A stretch of 64,000 nt of DNA from Rhizoclosmatium globosum (lineage: Eukaryota; Chytridiomycota; Chytridiomycetes; Chytridiales; Chytriomycetaceae), in NCBI GenBank assembly GCA_002104985.1, contig MCGO01000170.1, positions 1-64,000 on the forward strand. Reading direction: 5' to 3'. Within the stretch, counting starts at the first letter, position 1. Every line of letters starts with the position of its first letter. The notes beneath the pieces were generated by a model that was not told where the DNA came from, ran no database searches, and was given only the letters and a program-made list of their open reading frames with translations. Below, piece after piece: positions 23,401 to 33,904 of the stretch. The translations under genes were made by a program, and so were the position numbers.

Positions 23401-24205
23401 AGACAGTTGGGTCGGGATACTATGGCGGGAAGTGCGACAGCTCGACAGGGGTTCTTGTGTCTGTTGCGCCGCCGTCGGATGCATTGGGATTTCGAGTGGA
23501 GTCACGAGTGTGGGGAGTGATGTTGTGTTGACGTTGAGTGGATCCAAGTTGACTTCAGTTCCCAAGTTTGTAACGAAAGTTGAGATTTGGAGCGCGTCTG
23601 CGAATCTTGGTGTGGATGCAGGGGAGGATGGGAATTGCGCGGATGCTTCGAAGGCGTGGTGTCCGGCAAGGGTTGGGGGTATTGATTTCAGTTGTTTTAC
23701 GGTATTCCAGTCTGGAGTTGATACTGTTGTTACTTTGGCGACGAATGTTGGAAATAAGGTTTCTGGGTGTGTATCACCGAGGGAGTTGGCGTTTGTTGTT
23801 CCGGGTAATCCGTTTTATCGGTTCAAGGTGCATTTTGATGCCAACCCAACTGGAACCCGTGGTTCGAACTTTGTCGGACGTGATGGAGGATCTACTGTGG
23901 GTGATGTATATGCACTTGGACAAGTGGCCGCTCCGTCTCTTCCTCCCGCTCCAGTTACAACTCCAGTTTCAGTTCCAGCCACCACTCCAGTGGCTGACGT
24001 TCCTCAACAAACTACCGCAGCGGTCCTGATTCCCGTTGTTGATGTTGCAAGTACGGCAGTCGTTACTCCGAATGTGGCTGTCGCTGTCCCAGTTGCAACT
24101 GCCGCTGGTATTGTGTTTGGTCCTACGATCACAGCCAAATCTGGATCCACGAAAGCCGCTCTGGCTTCATTCACTACATTCCTTCTTTTCTCCTTCTATT
24201 TCTAG
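20418..24205 (+). CDS. Secreted cysteine-repeat surface protein, 8 repeats plus shared ectodomain, GPI-type tail
   Basis: ATG 20418 begins with a signal peptide (LLLIPLALAPSLVTA). Eight cysteine-rich repeats of about 50 residues follow (pattern NVxxGxxC...C...NGTxxC...C...C..GY...C). Most are separated by one short intron placed after the last cysteine, in phase 0. Then comes the shared ectodomain: FVPENYIYDPTGLAFYQVDV, VMVQVNSGKQVLFLNNIQL, LPTCAASC, and IDPTKTVGSGYYGGKC. A further domain (LTLSGSKLTS ... DASKAWCPARV) leads to a Pro/Thr/Val stalk. A terminal hydrophobic stretch (ALASFTTFLLFSFYF) without a cytoplasmic tail fits a GPI signal. One-base shifts are needed near 22,170 and 23,490. 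No enzyme motif is seen; adhesion or ligand binding is inferred from architecture. Confidence 0.78.
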
Positions 24206-24318
24206 ATATACCTCATATTAGCAATGCTTCTATGTGTTTTATATTCTTTTCTGTTCACCACACGAAACAGCGAGATCGATTTGGAGATCAAAACAAGTTC
24301 ATTTTCGAATCCGAACCA

Positions 24319-27300
24319 ATGAAACTTCTCCTTGTTGGCTGTGCACTGGCCCTTGTCACAGCGCAGCAGTACTCGATCAGTTCGCGGGATGGCGGAACTC
24401 TTCTTATTGGGCAGCAGTGCCTTAGCGGAGCCGAGTGTGCGAGCCAGGCCTTGGGTTCAACGACCTGTGTTTCGAGTGCGTCGCTTGGATACACGGCCTG
24501 TCTCTTCAGCAACTGTGTCAAGGGCTTCCACCTGGGCCAAGAGCAAAAGACGTGCGATGTAAGTGGGCGTGTTACCCTAACCCTAAGAACTAATCCAATC
24601 GAAGCCTGACTCAAACGTGCCAATCGGAGGCCAATGCGCTTCAATTGCAAATTCCGAAGTCGAGTACTGCGCACAAATACCCTCGAACGGAACAATCACC
24701 TGCCAGAGCGGCGTCTGTCTCTTCAAAGACTGTCTCACCGGATTCACAATGGTCAACAACGGTCTGGGCTGTCTGGTGAGTGTCCTGTCAATCGATCTGG
24801 CAGTTTCTAACACCTTCAACAGGAAGACACGAATGTGAAGTTGGGTGGAGACTGTGCCAGAACAGAGGATTGTCTGACGGACTCTCAAGGCCAAGTGGAA
24901 TGTTCAGAGTTAGTTTGTCGCTTAACCTCATGTAATGCGTATTCTTTCATTATGAATTCGAGTGGGACTGCTTGTGTGGTGAGTTAATTGGGTAGTGCGA
25001 TCATATGGAAAAAAACCCTAACGCCACGCCACTTCGCTGATCCAGGAAAACCCGGAAGTAACATATGGAAACCCGTGTGCTCATGATTCAAACTGTGTTC
25101 AGTATTCAACCAACACTGGTTGGGGTACAGTCTCCTGTGTGAACCCACAGGGAATTGTTGGCGCGAACAACGCAATCTGTCAGCTCTCTTCGTGTCAGAA
25201 TGGATATACCCTTACTCTTGTCGAAACTCAAATGGACTGTGTTGTAAGATACCATCCGCTTTTGGTTCTCCAGTGTTGAACCAAAATCAATCCAGGAAAC
25301 GGTTGATGTCCCAATTAACAAACCTTGCATCTCCGACCATGCTTGTGTGCACAGTGATATTGGACAAGTGAAATGTCTTCCAGGAACAAGCGGAAATAAT
25401 GTGTGTTTGTTTGACAGTTGTGCTTATGGATACACACTTCAAGCCGGCGGACTTGATTGTCTCGTAAGTCATTTTCCACCCTATTGAAAAATTCTTGTAG
25501 CTGATGATTGTGTATGACAGGTGAGCACTGGAGTTCCAATCGGCGGTGCCTGTATCAACAAGTTTTCTTGTCTTGGAAACAACAACGGAACAATCGACTG
25601 CTTTGACGGAAGTTACAGTGGCAACAAAACTTGTCTTTTTACTGGCTGTAACAACGGATATTCTTTGAGTGAAGATCAAATGACTTGTTCGGTAAGGAAA
25701 CCACATAACCATCCTTTTTCCCTTTCCACTGGTGCTAATCTATCTCTTAAGGAAAACCAAGATGTTGAATTAGGCTATCCTTGTGCTTTCTCGAGGGATT
25801 GTAGAAAGAACAAGGGTGGAGACACTTGGTGCCAACCATTAATTCCAATTGCAACAAGGAAACGAGTAATTGCTTGGAACAGCAATAATAACATTTGTCA
25901 GTTTTCAAATTGCTACAAAGGATATACAATTGGTTCCCAGAACCTGACTTGCAATGTAAGTCGTCTTCCGCTTTTTTGGCAATTCCTGTCTCACGAAAAC
26001 AAAGGTCAACGAAAATGTTCCCATCAACGAATACTGTGCATACTCAACAGTTTGCACGACAGATTTTGCAAACAATGGAACTGTTGATTGTCTTCAAGAT
26101 TGGTACGGAGATTACCGTTGCCTTTTCACATCTCCAGCCCACGGATATTCTTTATACAAGAACAAAACCTTGTCTCTGGAAAACACAAACGTCACCATCG
26201 GAAATGACTGTGCCCAAAAAGCCGACTGTGCTATTAACCCACTCGGAGCAGTGGACTGTCAAAGTCCACCAGGACTTGAAAACACGACCGACACAGAAGT
26301 CTGTCTCTTCCAATCCTGTATTTACGCGTACACTTTGAGCTCTAACCACCAGCAGTGCACCGTAAGTGCATTCAACTAATAACCTCCCCACACACACACA
26401 AAATATCTAATTTGCCGAAAAGATGAACCACGATGTAGGTCTCGGCGGCGCCTGTGTTCCTGGTGCCTGTGCTACAAACGCAATCGGCCCTGTAACCTGC
26501 ACAAGCCCCCCAAACACAACTCCACCAGGTCCAGCTGTTTGTCTCCTCTCAGGATGTTACGCGAACGGGTTCGGGCTCTCATCCGATGGAATGAAGTGCT
26601 TGGAACTGACGAATGTACCTCTGGAAACGCGTGCCACGCGACGGAAGACTGTGCGTTGAATACGAACGGAACCATTGGATGTTTTGTGGGGAAAGTGAAG
26701 CCGAATGCGATTTGTATGTTTACGTCTTGTGTGGGCGGGTTTACTTTGGCAGCGAATAACTTGACTTGCACGGTATGATCAATCAACCCTCTGTCAATTG
26801 ATTATGAATTTATTCTTGTTTTGTTTGATAGGAAAACACGGGAGTCCCGATCGGAAACCTCTGTGCTCGTACTGAAGATTGTCTCGAAAGCTCTGTTGGA
26901 ACTGTCGGATGTTTTGCAGGAAGCCTTGGTGGACCTAAAATATGTCTCTATACTTCCTGTAACAATGGATTCCTGAAAGGTCTCGACAGCAAAACCTGCA
27001 CGGTAAACAAATCCTCTCTTGCACCCCCTCTTCCAACTCACCAAACCAAACAGGAACTGACAAACGTCCCAATCAACGACCCCTGCGCAGCCTCCGCAGA
27101 CTGCCTCCAAAACGCAAACGGAACCATCGGATGCATTCCAGGCGCCAACGGAAACACAGTCTGCCTCTTCAAAACTGCATCAACGGATTCACCAAGAGCC
27201 TCGACTCAACACTCTGTATCGAAAACACAAACGTACCTATCGGCGGTTTCTGTGCGTCAACAGCAGACTGTGCGCCAAGTAATATCGGGACAATCAAGTG

Positions 27301-29464
27301 TATGCCTGGTCTCACCGTGCACGCGAACATCTGTTTATACGACTCATGCGCGAATGGATACACGTTAAGCACGGATAGAACCACATGTACTGAAAACTTG
27401 AATGTTCCCATCAATGAGGCATGTGCCTTTGACTCCAGCTGTGCGAAAGTCCCCAACGGCTCTGTTGCGTGTATCCCAGGTCCACTTGGAAACAACGTCT
27501 GTCTGATAACATCCTGTGCATCTGGGTACGGCCTGTTGTACACCAAGTTGGAGTGCAGAACCTGGTTAAGTGAAGCACTGGATATCGCAGCTGGAGATAT
27601 CCCAACTCCATCTATGCTCACGCCAGTTTCGAGTGCAATTGAAAGGATTTTGATTGGACAGTTTGGAAATCTGCTTCCGAACGCTTTCATTTTCGATCCC
27701 GCGGCTTTGTTCTTTAATCAGATTGATTTGAGCTTTGTGCCTGGAAAGTTTGCATCCTTCGTCGCGTCTCCATTTGTTGTTGGAAATGGTTTGGTGGGTG
27801 GAATGGTTGCCCTCAGTTCTACAACCTACGACGTGAGTTTCTTTTTTTCGCTATTCATACATATCATAAAACTAACAAACGGCCAAATAGTTTATTTCCG
27901 TGCAACAACCAAACAACATTGGTACAGACTCTTCATACGTCAAGGCTCAAATCGACAATGGACTTGTCGACATTTTCTATGTCGTGAAAGCAAGCGTTTC
28001 GCCAATTTGGGTTGCTCTTTCCTTGAGTGCGGATGCGTCGGCTGTGATGGTTCAAGTGAACAGTGCGCATCAAGTTTTGTTGTTTGATGTGATCCAGTTG
28101 ACCGCGGTCAAGAAGCCAACTCCAGCGCCAGGACCTGCTTTCACTGTTGCGACGGGATCTGTCACATTGAGCCAGCTTGCTCACCTTGATGATGGTACAG
28201 TTGCTATGACTGACCTCCAATTCGCTTACAGAGCGTCTTTGTTTGCTTTGTCTCTGCCTACTTGTGCGATTGCATGTGAATCTTTGGTAAATGCGTTAAG
28301 ATTTGCCTTTCTGGCAACTAATCTTGATTGTAGATCCCTGGTTTCGCAGCGTTTTTGGCGAAGGGAACTCCAGCGAACTTGTATACTACATGTCAAGCCA
28401 TCGATAAAACTCCAATCTTGATTCCTTCAACACTTGCGCTGCAAACTCAACAGGATCATGTGGTCCAGCTGACCAAATCTTGGTCAAAACTTTCACTTCC
28501 AAGTTTGGACCACTTGTAAAGGATTTATTCAACCAACTCCAGCAATTACACTTGCAAACGATCTACTTAGCTTTACCCTTAATGTTACGGACAAGCTTAC
28601 AATTACCAAGTTTGACTACTCGATTACAGATATCAACGGAGTTACTCTTGCTGGAACAAATATCGCCAAGTTTAACCAGCGTCGTGACATTCTCAATGTT
28701 CTATCAATCGCATTCAAGTTCTCAACCTGCTCTGTCGTCACAGTTCACATGAAGTACGGTCTCTGTGACGCCGCACTCACCGGTCCAGCAAATGTTTGCT
28801 CAGGAACTTTAACGGACACGTCAAGAGCCAAGATTTAGACCCAACAGCGATCCAGGCTCAGGATTCTATGGCGAGACCTGTCAAAACAGTGTAGTCACAA
28901 ACGTAGCCCCACCATCAGATGCATTGACTGCCACTCCGTCAGTTGTTCAACTCGGCCAAACATTCGTACTCACCTTGAGTGGAACGAAATTGACTCCAGC
29001 CCACAAGTACATTTCAAAGCTCGTGATTTACAGTTCCTCCGCGAATCTCGATATCAATGCACCCGTCGACGCAACCTGTTCCGATTCTTCTAAAGCATGG
29101 TGCCCTGTGAACCTGGAGGAGTCGAATACAACTGTTTCGTAACTGCACAAAAGATGTGGACCAAGTCATCACACTTACCACGAGTGCAGGAAAGAAGGTG
29201 TCTGGATGCTCCTCGACTTCAGATTTGGCTTTCGTCAACACGTCGAACCAATACTACAAAATTGATGTGACTTTCGACGCGAATCCATCTGGTGTAGTGG
29301 GGTCCCAGTTTGTGGGTAGAGATGCTCTCGCGACAAGAGGAACCGTGTCTGTTCTTGTTCAAGTTATTTCGCCTGGAAGCGGTGGTCCGTCTCAGGTTTT
29401 GTCGGGTGCAACAAGTCTCGCTGGAACGAGTGTTGCTGTTGTGTTGGGATTGTATGTACTTTGA
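24319..29464 (+). CDS. Secreted cysteine-repeat surface protein, about 15 repeats plus shared ectodomain, GPI-type tail
   Basis: A paralogue of the gene at 20418. ATG 24319 and a signal peptide (KLLLVGCALALVTAQ) are followed by about 15 cysteine repeats. They show the consensus NVPIGGxCAxxxDCAxxxNGTIxCxxG...VCLFxSCxxGYTLxxxxxTCT. Many repeats occupy one exon each, flanked by phase-0 introns. The shared ectodomain includes LLPNAFIFDPAALFFNQIDL, VMVQVNSAHQVLLFDVIQL, LPTCAIACESL, MKYGLCDAAL and GSGFYGETC. It continues with LTLSGTKLTPAHKYI and SSKAWCPVN, and ends in a hydrophobic tail typical of GPI attachment (LAGTSVAVVLGLYVL). Repeat 8 has lost cysteines. One-base shifts are needed near 26,610, 27,170 and at several places between 28,380 and 29,130. 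Repeat number differs from the sister gene, showing expansion after duplication. Confidence 0.78.
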
Positions 29465-29729
29465 TGAAAATAGGAAGTAGAATATTCAATAAGATTAGAA
29501 TCATTTACTCTTTTATTACATTTTCCCGCTTAAACGGTAAATACTAGGCTCTTACGACATTATTTTAGAGACTGTGTATACAACAGATGATCTCTGCAAT
29601 CATTGAATACAAATGTAACCGCTATTCCCCCAAAGAATTAGCTTTGGAGAAACGAAGATCTCAACATCGGTTTCCATGCCGAATCTTTTTTGTTTTAGTC
29701 CCCATTTATTAAAGAACCGATGGTTCCTT

Positions 29730-32700
29730 TTACGTACGAGCCAGATAAAATTCAAAGACGGTAGGATGCTCACACTTGAACCCCTTGTCCTGCTCCCCAT
29801 CTCTAGGCTGGTATTCTCCCCAACCTCCACCAACACCATCAAATGGATAAGAATCCATCAACATAAAACATTGATCTCTCGCATGCATAATGACGTCCCA
29901 TCTCGAAAACTGATCGTTACAGAGCCCCAATAAAACTTTCACTGCGAGCCCTCTCCTCGCATGAAATCTTGCTCTGACAGACTTGAAAAAGTCACGCACA
30001 AGTGCTGAGTTGACTTCATTCGTTTCCTTCCCTGTATACGGAAACATCCACACAAGGACAACTCCACCCGCCGAAGTCAGATTTGAGAACAGATTCGTGT
30101 ACCGACGCGCGTGTAATTGGGTCGCATCAACACCAAGTTCAACGGTCGCACCATACAACGTCTCCATAACTTTTAATCGTGTCGAATCCCCTCTCCATAG
30201 ACTTGAACCAGCGTCTGCAACGAATCAAGCCCAGTTGCAATGATTGGTTTGTCCAACGATCGTGACAGCTTCTCTGAAAAGGAAAAGTCACCATCTCCTA
30301 CAACCACAAACTGTGCATCACTGTATTCTGGATGGGCTCGCACGAAGTCCACAGTGAAGTATTGACATTCGAGTCGTTGACGTACCGCTTCTGCACTTCA
30401 GGAAGAAGACTTGTACCTCCATACATCCACTCAAACGCGACTTTGATGTCTTTGTCTTGGTTGGGCGCCGCGTGACCGAACCGACAACTCGATCCATATT
30501 TACAGCTATTTCCAAACCGACACATAGGAACATTACTCTGTACCCGAGACGAAAACTGTGATGAATGAAGGACAGTCATTTCAGATGGTTGTCAATGAGG
30601 AACTGGATTCGTTCTGCTTTGATCCATAATGCAGCATGAAGTGACAATAGATTCCAGCTTCGCAAGGACTTCCTGTACACTGATGCCCTTTCACTCTCTC
30701 AAAGTTCAGAGCTTCTCCAAATTGGGTATACATATCATCATCCAGAGAGTGCCCTGACGCATGAAACATTGTGCATACAAGTCCTTCAAGAAGGTTGGCC
30801 TGAACTTGTGCAATACACCAACAACGATGTCAACTTGATTCAAGACGTTTCGAACAGCATTCGCGACTAGTGGTGATCCCGTGCAAACTGTGCTTCCTCC
30901 TCCGATATTTCCCAAAACGGAGGCATCTCACTCAACAGCTCCATATTTAGTCGATGATTCTTGACGTACGCAATGTTATAAAATCAACAGCAGCGAGATT
31001 TCCAAGCAAAAGAGCAGATTCACTGAGATTCCAAACTTTTGTTGATGATCATTAACATTTGTTCCGACATGTTTAACGATAGGATGTGGCGTGTTCGATA
31101 CAATTGCGGCAAGTACAATCGATTCATAAAGAACACCGAGCCTGGCTCCGTTCAGAATCAACAACGATGCTTCAAACCCAAACGGTAGTTCAGCTATAAA
31201 TTCACCCACTGGAGTTGCAGTGACATGCGAACGTTGTCCCGTCTTAATGGAACACGCACCAAACGACTCAAGAAATGCAAAAGCCTATAAAGAACAACAT
31301 TATTTGCCAATACATTTGAGAGTCTACATACCTCATCAACTCTTTGATGAGCTGGTGGATCCAAACACTCTGCGAAAACACGTTTCGCATGTCTCAACAG
31401 TGGAACATCACTGCAAAGATGTGCGAGTGTCTCGTTCCTCAAATTCGAAAGAGAAAGTTGTGGCTTTTCATACTCGTGAAACCCATCATAAAACTTCTTT
31501 GGAACAAGACGATAGCAAGTTCCAGCGCAAGTACGCCCTGTTCTTCCACGCCGTTGGTTTGCCTGCGATTTGGAGACCCAAACCATATCCGAAGTATACC
31601 CCTGGTTCTTTTGCCACGCGACTTGGATGGTCAACCCAGGATCCACAACATAGGCGCAATTATCAAAGGTAAGACTTGACTCAGAGATATTAGACGTGAG
31701 AATCACCGATCGCTTAGCTCCATGTGCCGACTTATTGATCAGCTCCATGCATAACTGGACATCAACAGAAGAATGAAGGCAATGCACCGTGACATCCATT
31801 CCATCCCTGAGCAACATCTCATTAACGTCAATCAACATCCGATACGTCGGCAGAAACACGAGAATCGATCCATTAGTCGTAGACTCTCTATCAACTTCAG
31901 TATGGATATACCGCACAGCCTCCACAACAGCCTTCTGCATAACAGGCACAATCTCCTTCAACCCTTTCACCTTAAAATCAACCTGCCTCAAGAACTCAAA
32001 ACCCTCCGGCATATAATCCAAATAAACATCCCGAGTCACAGGCAACCCAGGCCCACCCTCCGCACCCACATACTCCGGAATCCTAAACACCGCATCCCCA
32101 TTTAACCCAAAATACCGCATATACTTCCCAACATCCATCGTCGCCGACATGACAACAAGTTTCACAGCTTGATCCCGCCCACACAACATCTTCAGACACG
32201 ACAAGATCAAATCACTCTCCACGCTACGTTCGTGGCACTCATCGACACAGATTACTTTGTAAGGTAGGGAGGTTCCGTTCGCGAGGAGGTCTTTCCAGAG
32301 GATGCCTGTTGTGGAAAAGACGATTTCTGAGGAGGAGTGGGAGACGTTTCGTTGGCCAATGTGGTATCCAACCTATTACCGTATTATTCCGTTATTAGCT
32401 GGCGGGTGAGGGAGGGTTCAGGGGTTTGGGGGTTACCTCAGCCCCTAGTGCGACGCCTAGTTCCTCTGCTACTCGAGTGGCAAGACTGACAGCTGCGATT
32501 CTACGTGGTTGGGTACATAGAACAGGAGCTTTGAAGTGTCGTTGGAGCATTACTGGCACTTTTGAACTCTTGCCACATCCTGTTGCTCCCGCTGTTTGAA
32601 TTAATCAGAGACGTAAGTTGAATTGCTTCATCACCAACAGCATTACCAATGATACAGACGGGATTGGCAGTGACAAGGTCGATTATCTCTCGTTGAGCCC

Positions 32701-32806
32701 GCTCAGCCGGCAACATTGACACCATTTCGCTTTGCCACAAAAGTCTTATTTCAAATTTACTCAACTGTCCGATCAAAAACACAACATTATCCCAATCTAA
32801 AACCAT
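29730..32806 (-). CDS. DExH-box RNA helicase continuous with CCCH zinc fingers and a DUF2431-like domain
   Basis: ATG 32806. A 55-nt intron splits the Walker A motif, which after splicing reads GATGCGKSS. Further motifs are TQPRRIAA (Ia), VDECHERS (II), VVMSATMD (III), VILTSNISESSLTF and NQRRGRTGR (VI). A helicase-associated region follows, then CCCH-type fingers (CTGSPCEAGIYCHFMLH and MCRFGNSCKYGSSCRFGH). The last 200 residues fit DUF2431, the BMT5-type 25S rRNA uridine methyltransferase fold: VVVGDGDFSFS, IIATGLDS, GVDATQL, VWMFPYTG and a C-terminal FEFYL. The helicase part is certain. Between 31,190 and 30,300 several one-base shifts are needed, so the join to the C-terminal domain rests on tight spacing and lack of a clear second start. 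It could be two adjacent genes. Confidence 0.75.
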
Positions 32807-32827
32807 ATGGTCTGCCGAATACCCCTC

Positions 32828-33541
32828 TCACTCCTCCTTCTTCCCATTCCTCAACTTCTCCCCTAATTTAACAACCTGAAAAGCCTTCACCAACTCCCTA
32901 ATTTTCTCAACCTCATCACGATGATCCATATCCATAAATTTCGCATGAAAGTACCTCTCAATGTACACCAATGAAACAGCCAAAACAGCAACAATGGCCA
33001 AGATGCCACTTGTGGCTGCGTCAAGCGTGACACCCTCTGGAAGTGCAGGTTTAATTGAATATGCAAGCCATGCACATAGGATGGTAATTCCAGCAGAAAG
33101 CCCCAAAACGAAGGCTATTACAACTGTTCCCGAAACAATAAGCATTGCAATGTACACTGCAAGTGATGATGCCTTGTCATTATCCAATGCATTCGATTTC
33201 TTGCAGTAATTGTCAAGCCTATTTAAAATATCCCTATACAGCTCGGATTTTGGCTTAAGTTGTGATGCAAAGAGTTCGAGATTTTCTTGTCTTTGTTTGC
33301 ATGGAGACTTAGTTTCACAGTATACTCGTAGAAGGGTTCTTAAAAACCAGGGGAGAGGGATTGGCATATTATCAAGTATTTCAGCAATAGTTTGATGCTG
33401 ATATTGCCAGTTGAGAGGATTGATTCCGATAAGGAAGGCTTGAACTGGGTTATCATCGACTTTTGTCTCCACGGAAAGAACTTGATTACTTAAATTTATG
33501 TCTATGTGCCCAGAAGTGTCTGGCCCTTCATCTAGTGTCAT
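32828..33541 (-). CDS. Two-pass membrane protein, unknown
   Basis: An open frame of 237 codons from ATG 33541 to the stop at 32828. The soluble N-terminal 125 residues (including NPLNWQYQHQTIAEILDNMP) precede two hydrophobic helices (VYIAMLIVSGTVVIAFVLG with LSAGITILCAWLAYSI, and SGILAIVAVLAVSLVYIE). A charged tail follows (RDEVEKIRELVKAFQ, ending in NGKKEE). The frame is open for a few codons upstream and a possible acceptor (ctttcacag) lies just before the ATG, but no upstream ATG exon is supported. It ends only 22 nt before the helicase start on the same strand, so the helicase promoter must overlap this gene. No family is recognised. Confidence 0.65.
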   Translation of the reverse strand: MTLDEGPDTSGHIDINLSNQVLSVETKVDDNPVQAFLIGINPLNWQYQHQTIAEILDNMPIPLPWFLRTLLRVYCETKSPCKQRQENLELFASQLKPKSELYRDILNRLDNYCKKSNALDNDKASSLAVYIAMLIVSGTVVIAFVLGLSAGITILCAWLAYSIKPALPEGVTLDAATSGILAIVAVLAVSLVYIERYFHAKFMDMDHRDEVEKIRELVKAFQVVKLGEKLRNGKKEE

Positions 33542-33904
33542 TGCTATTGGCTGTGAAAGTTTGATTAGAATGGATTATGCTGGGATTATGGTCAGCGTAG
33601 TCTGAAAGCGACAGACAGGAAGTCAAACAGGAGGGTTGATAAAGTACCTGCGGTTCGTTGTTGTAGTGTGACCTTCTAGTTATGTTGGAAGTGGGAGGTC
33701 CAATTTGCAAGTCAATTTATCTCAATGTATACTTTCTTCTTCTCTTCTTCTACTTTACTTCTACTCCATCCAATTCCACCCACCAAAACCAATACGCACT
33801 ATCAAAAAAGAATAAAACGAAAATCGACGAAAACACAAAACGAAAAAGAAACCAATCCTATGCAAAAAACTCCAAGAACACCTAGTACTCAAAAGTCCAA
33901 CGAA

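Noticed and set aside
24566..24585. Telomere-like TTACCCTAACCCTAAG
   Set aside because: Only about two repeat units, within a normal short intron of the cysteine-repeat gene. Too short to indicate a telomere or fusion.
33542..33710. Upstream exon for the membrane protein at 32828
   Set aside because: It splices in frame on paper, but the only start is TTG and a stop lies just upstream, so no ATG supports it.
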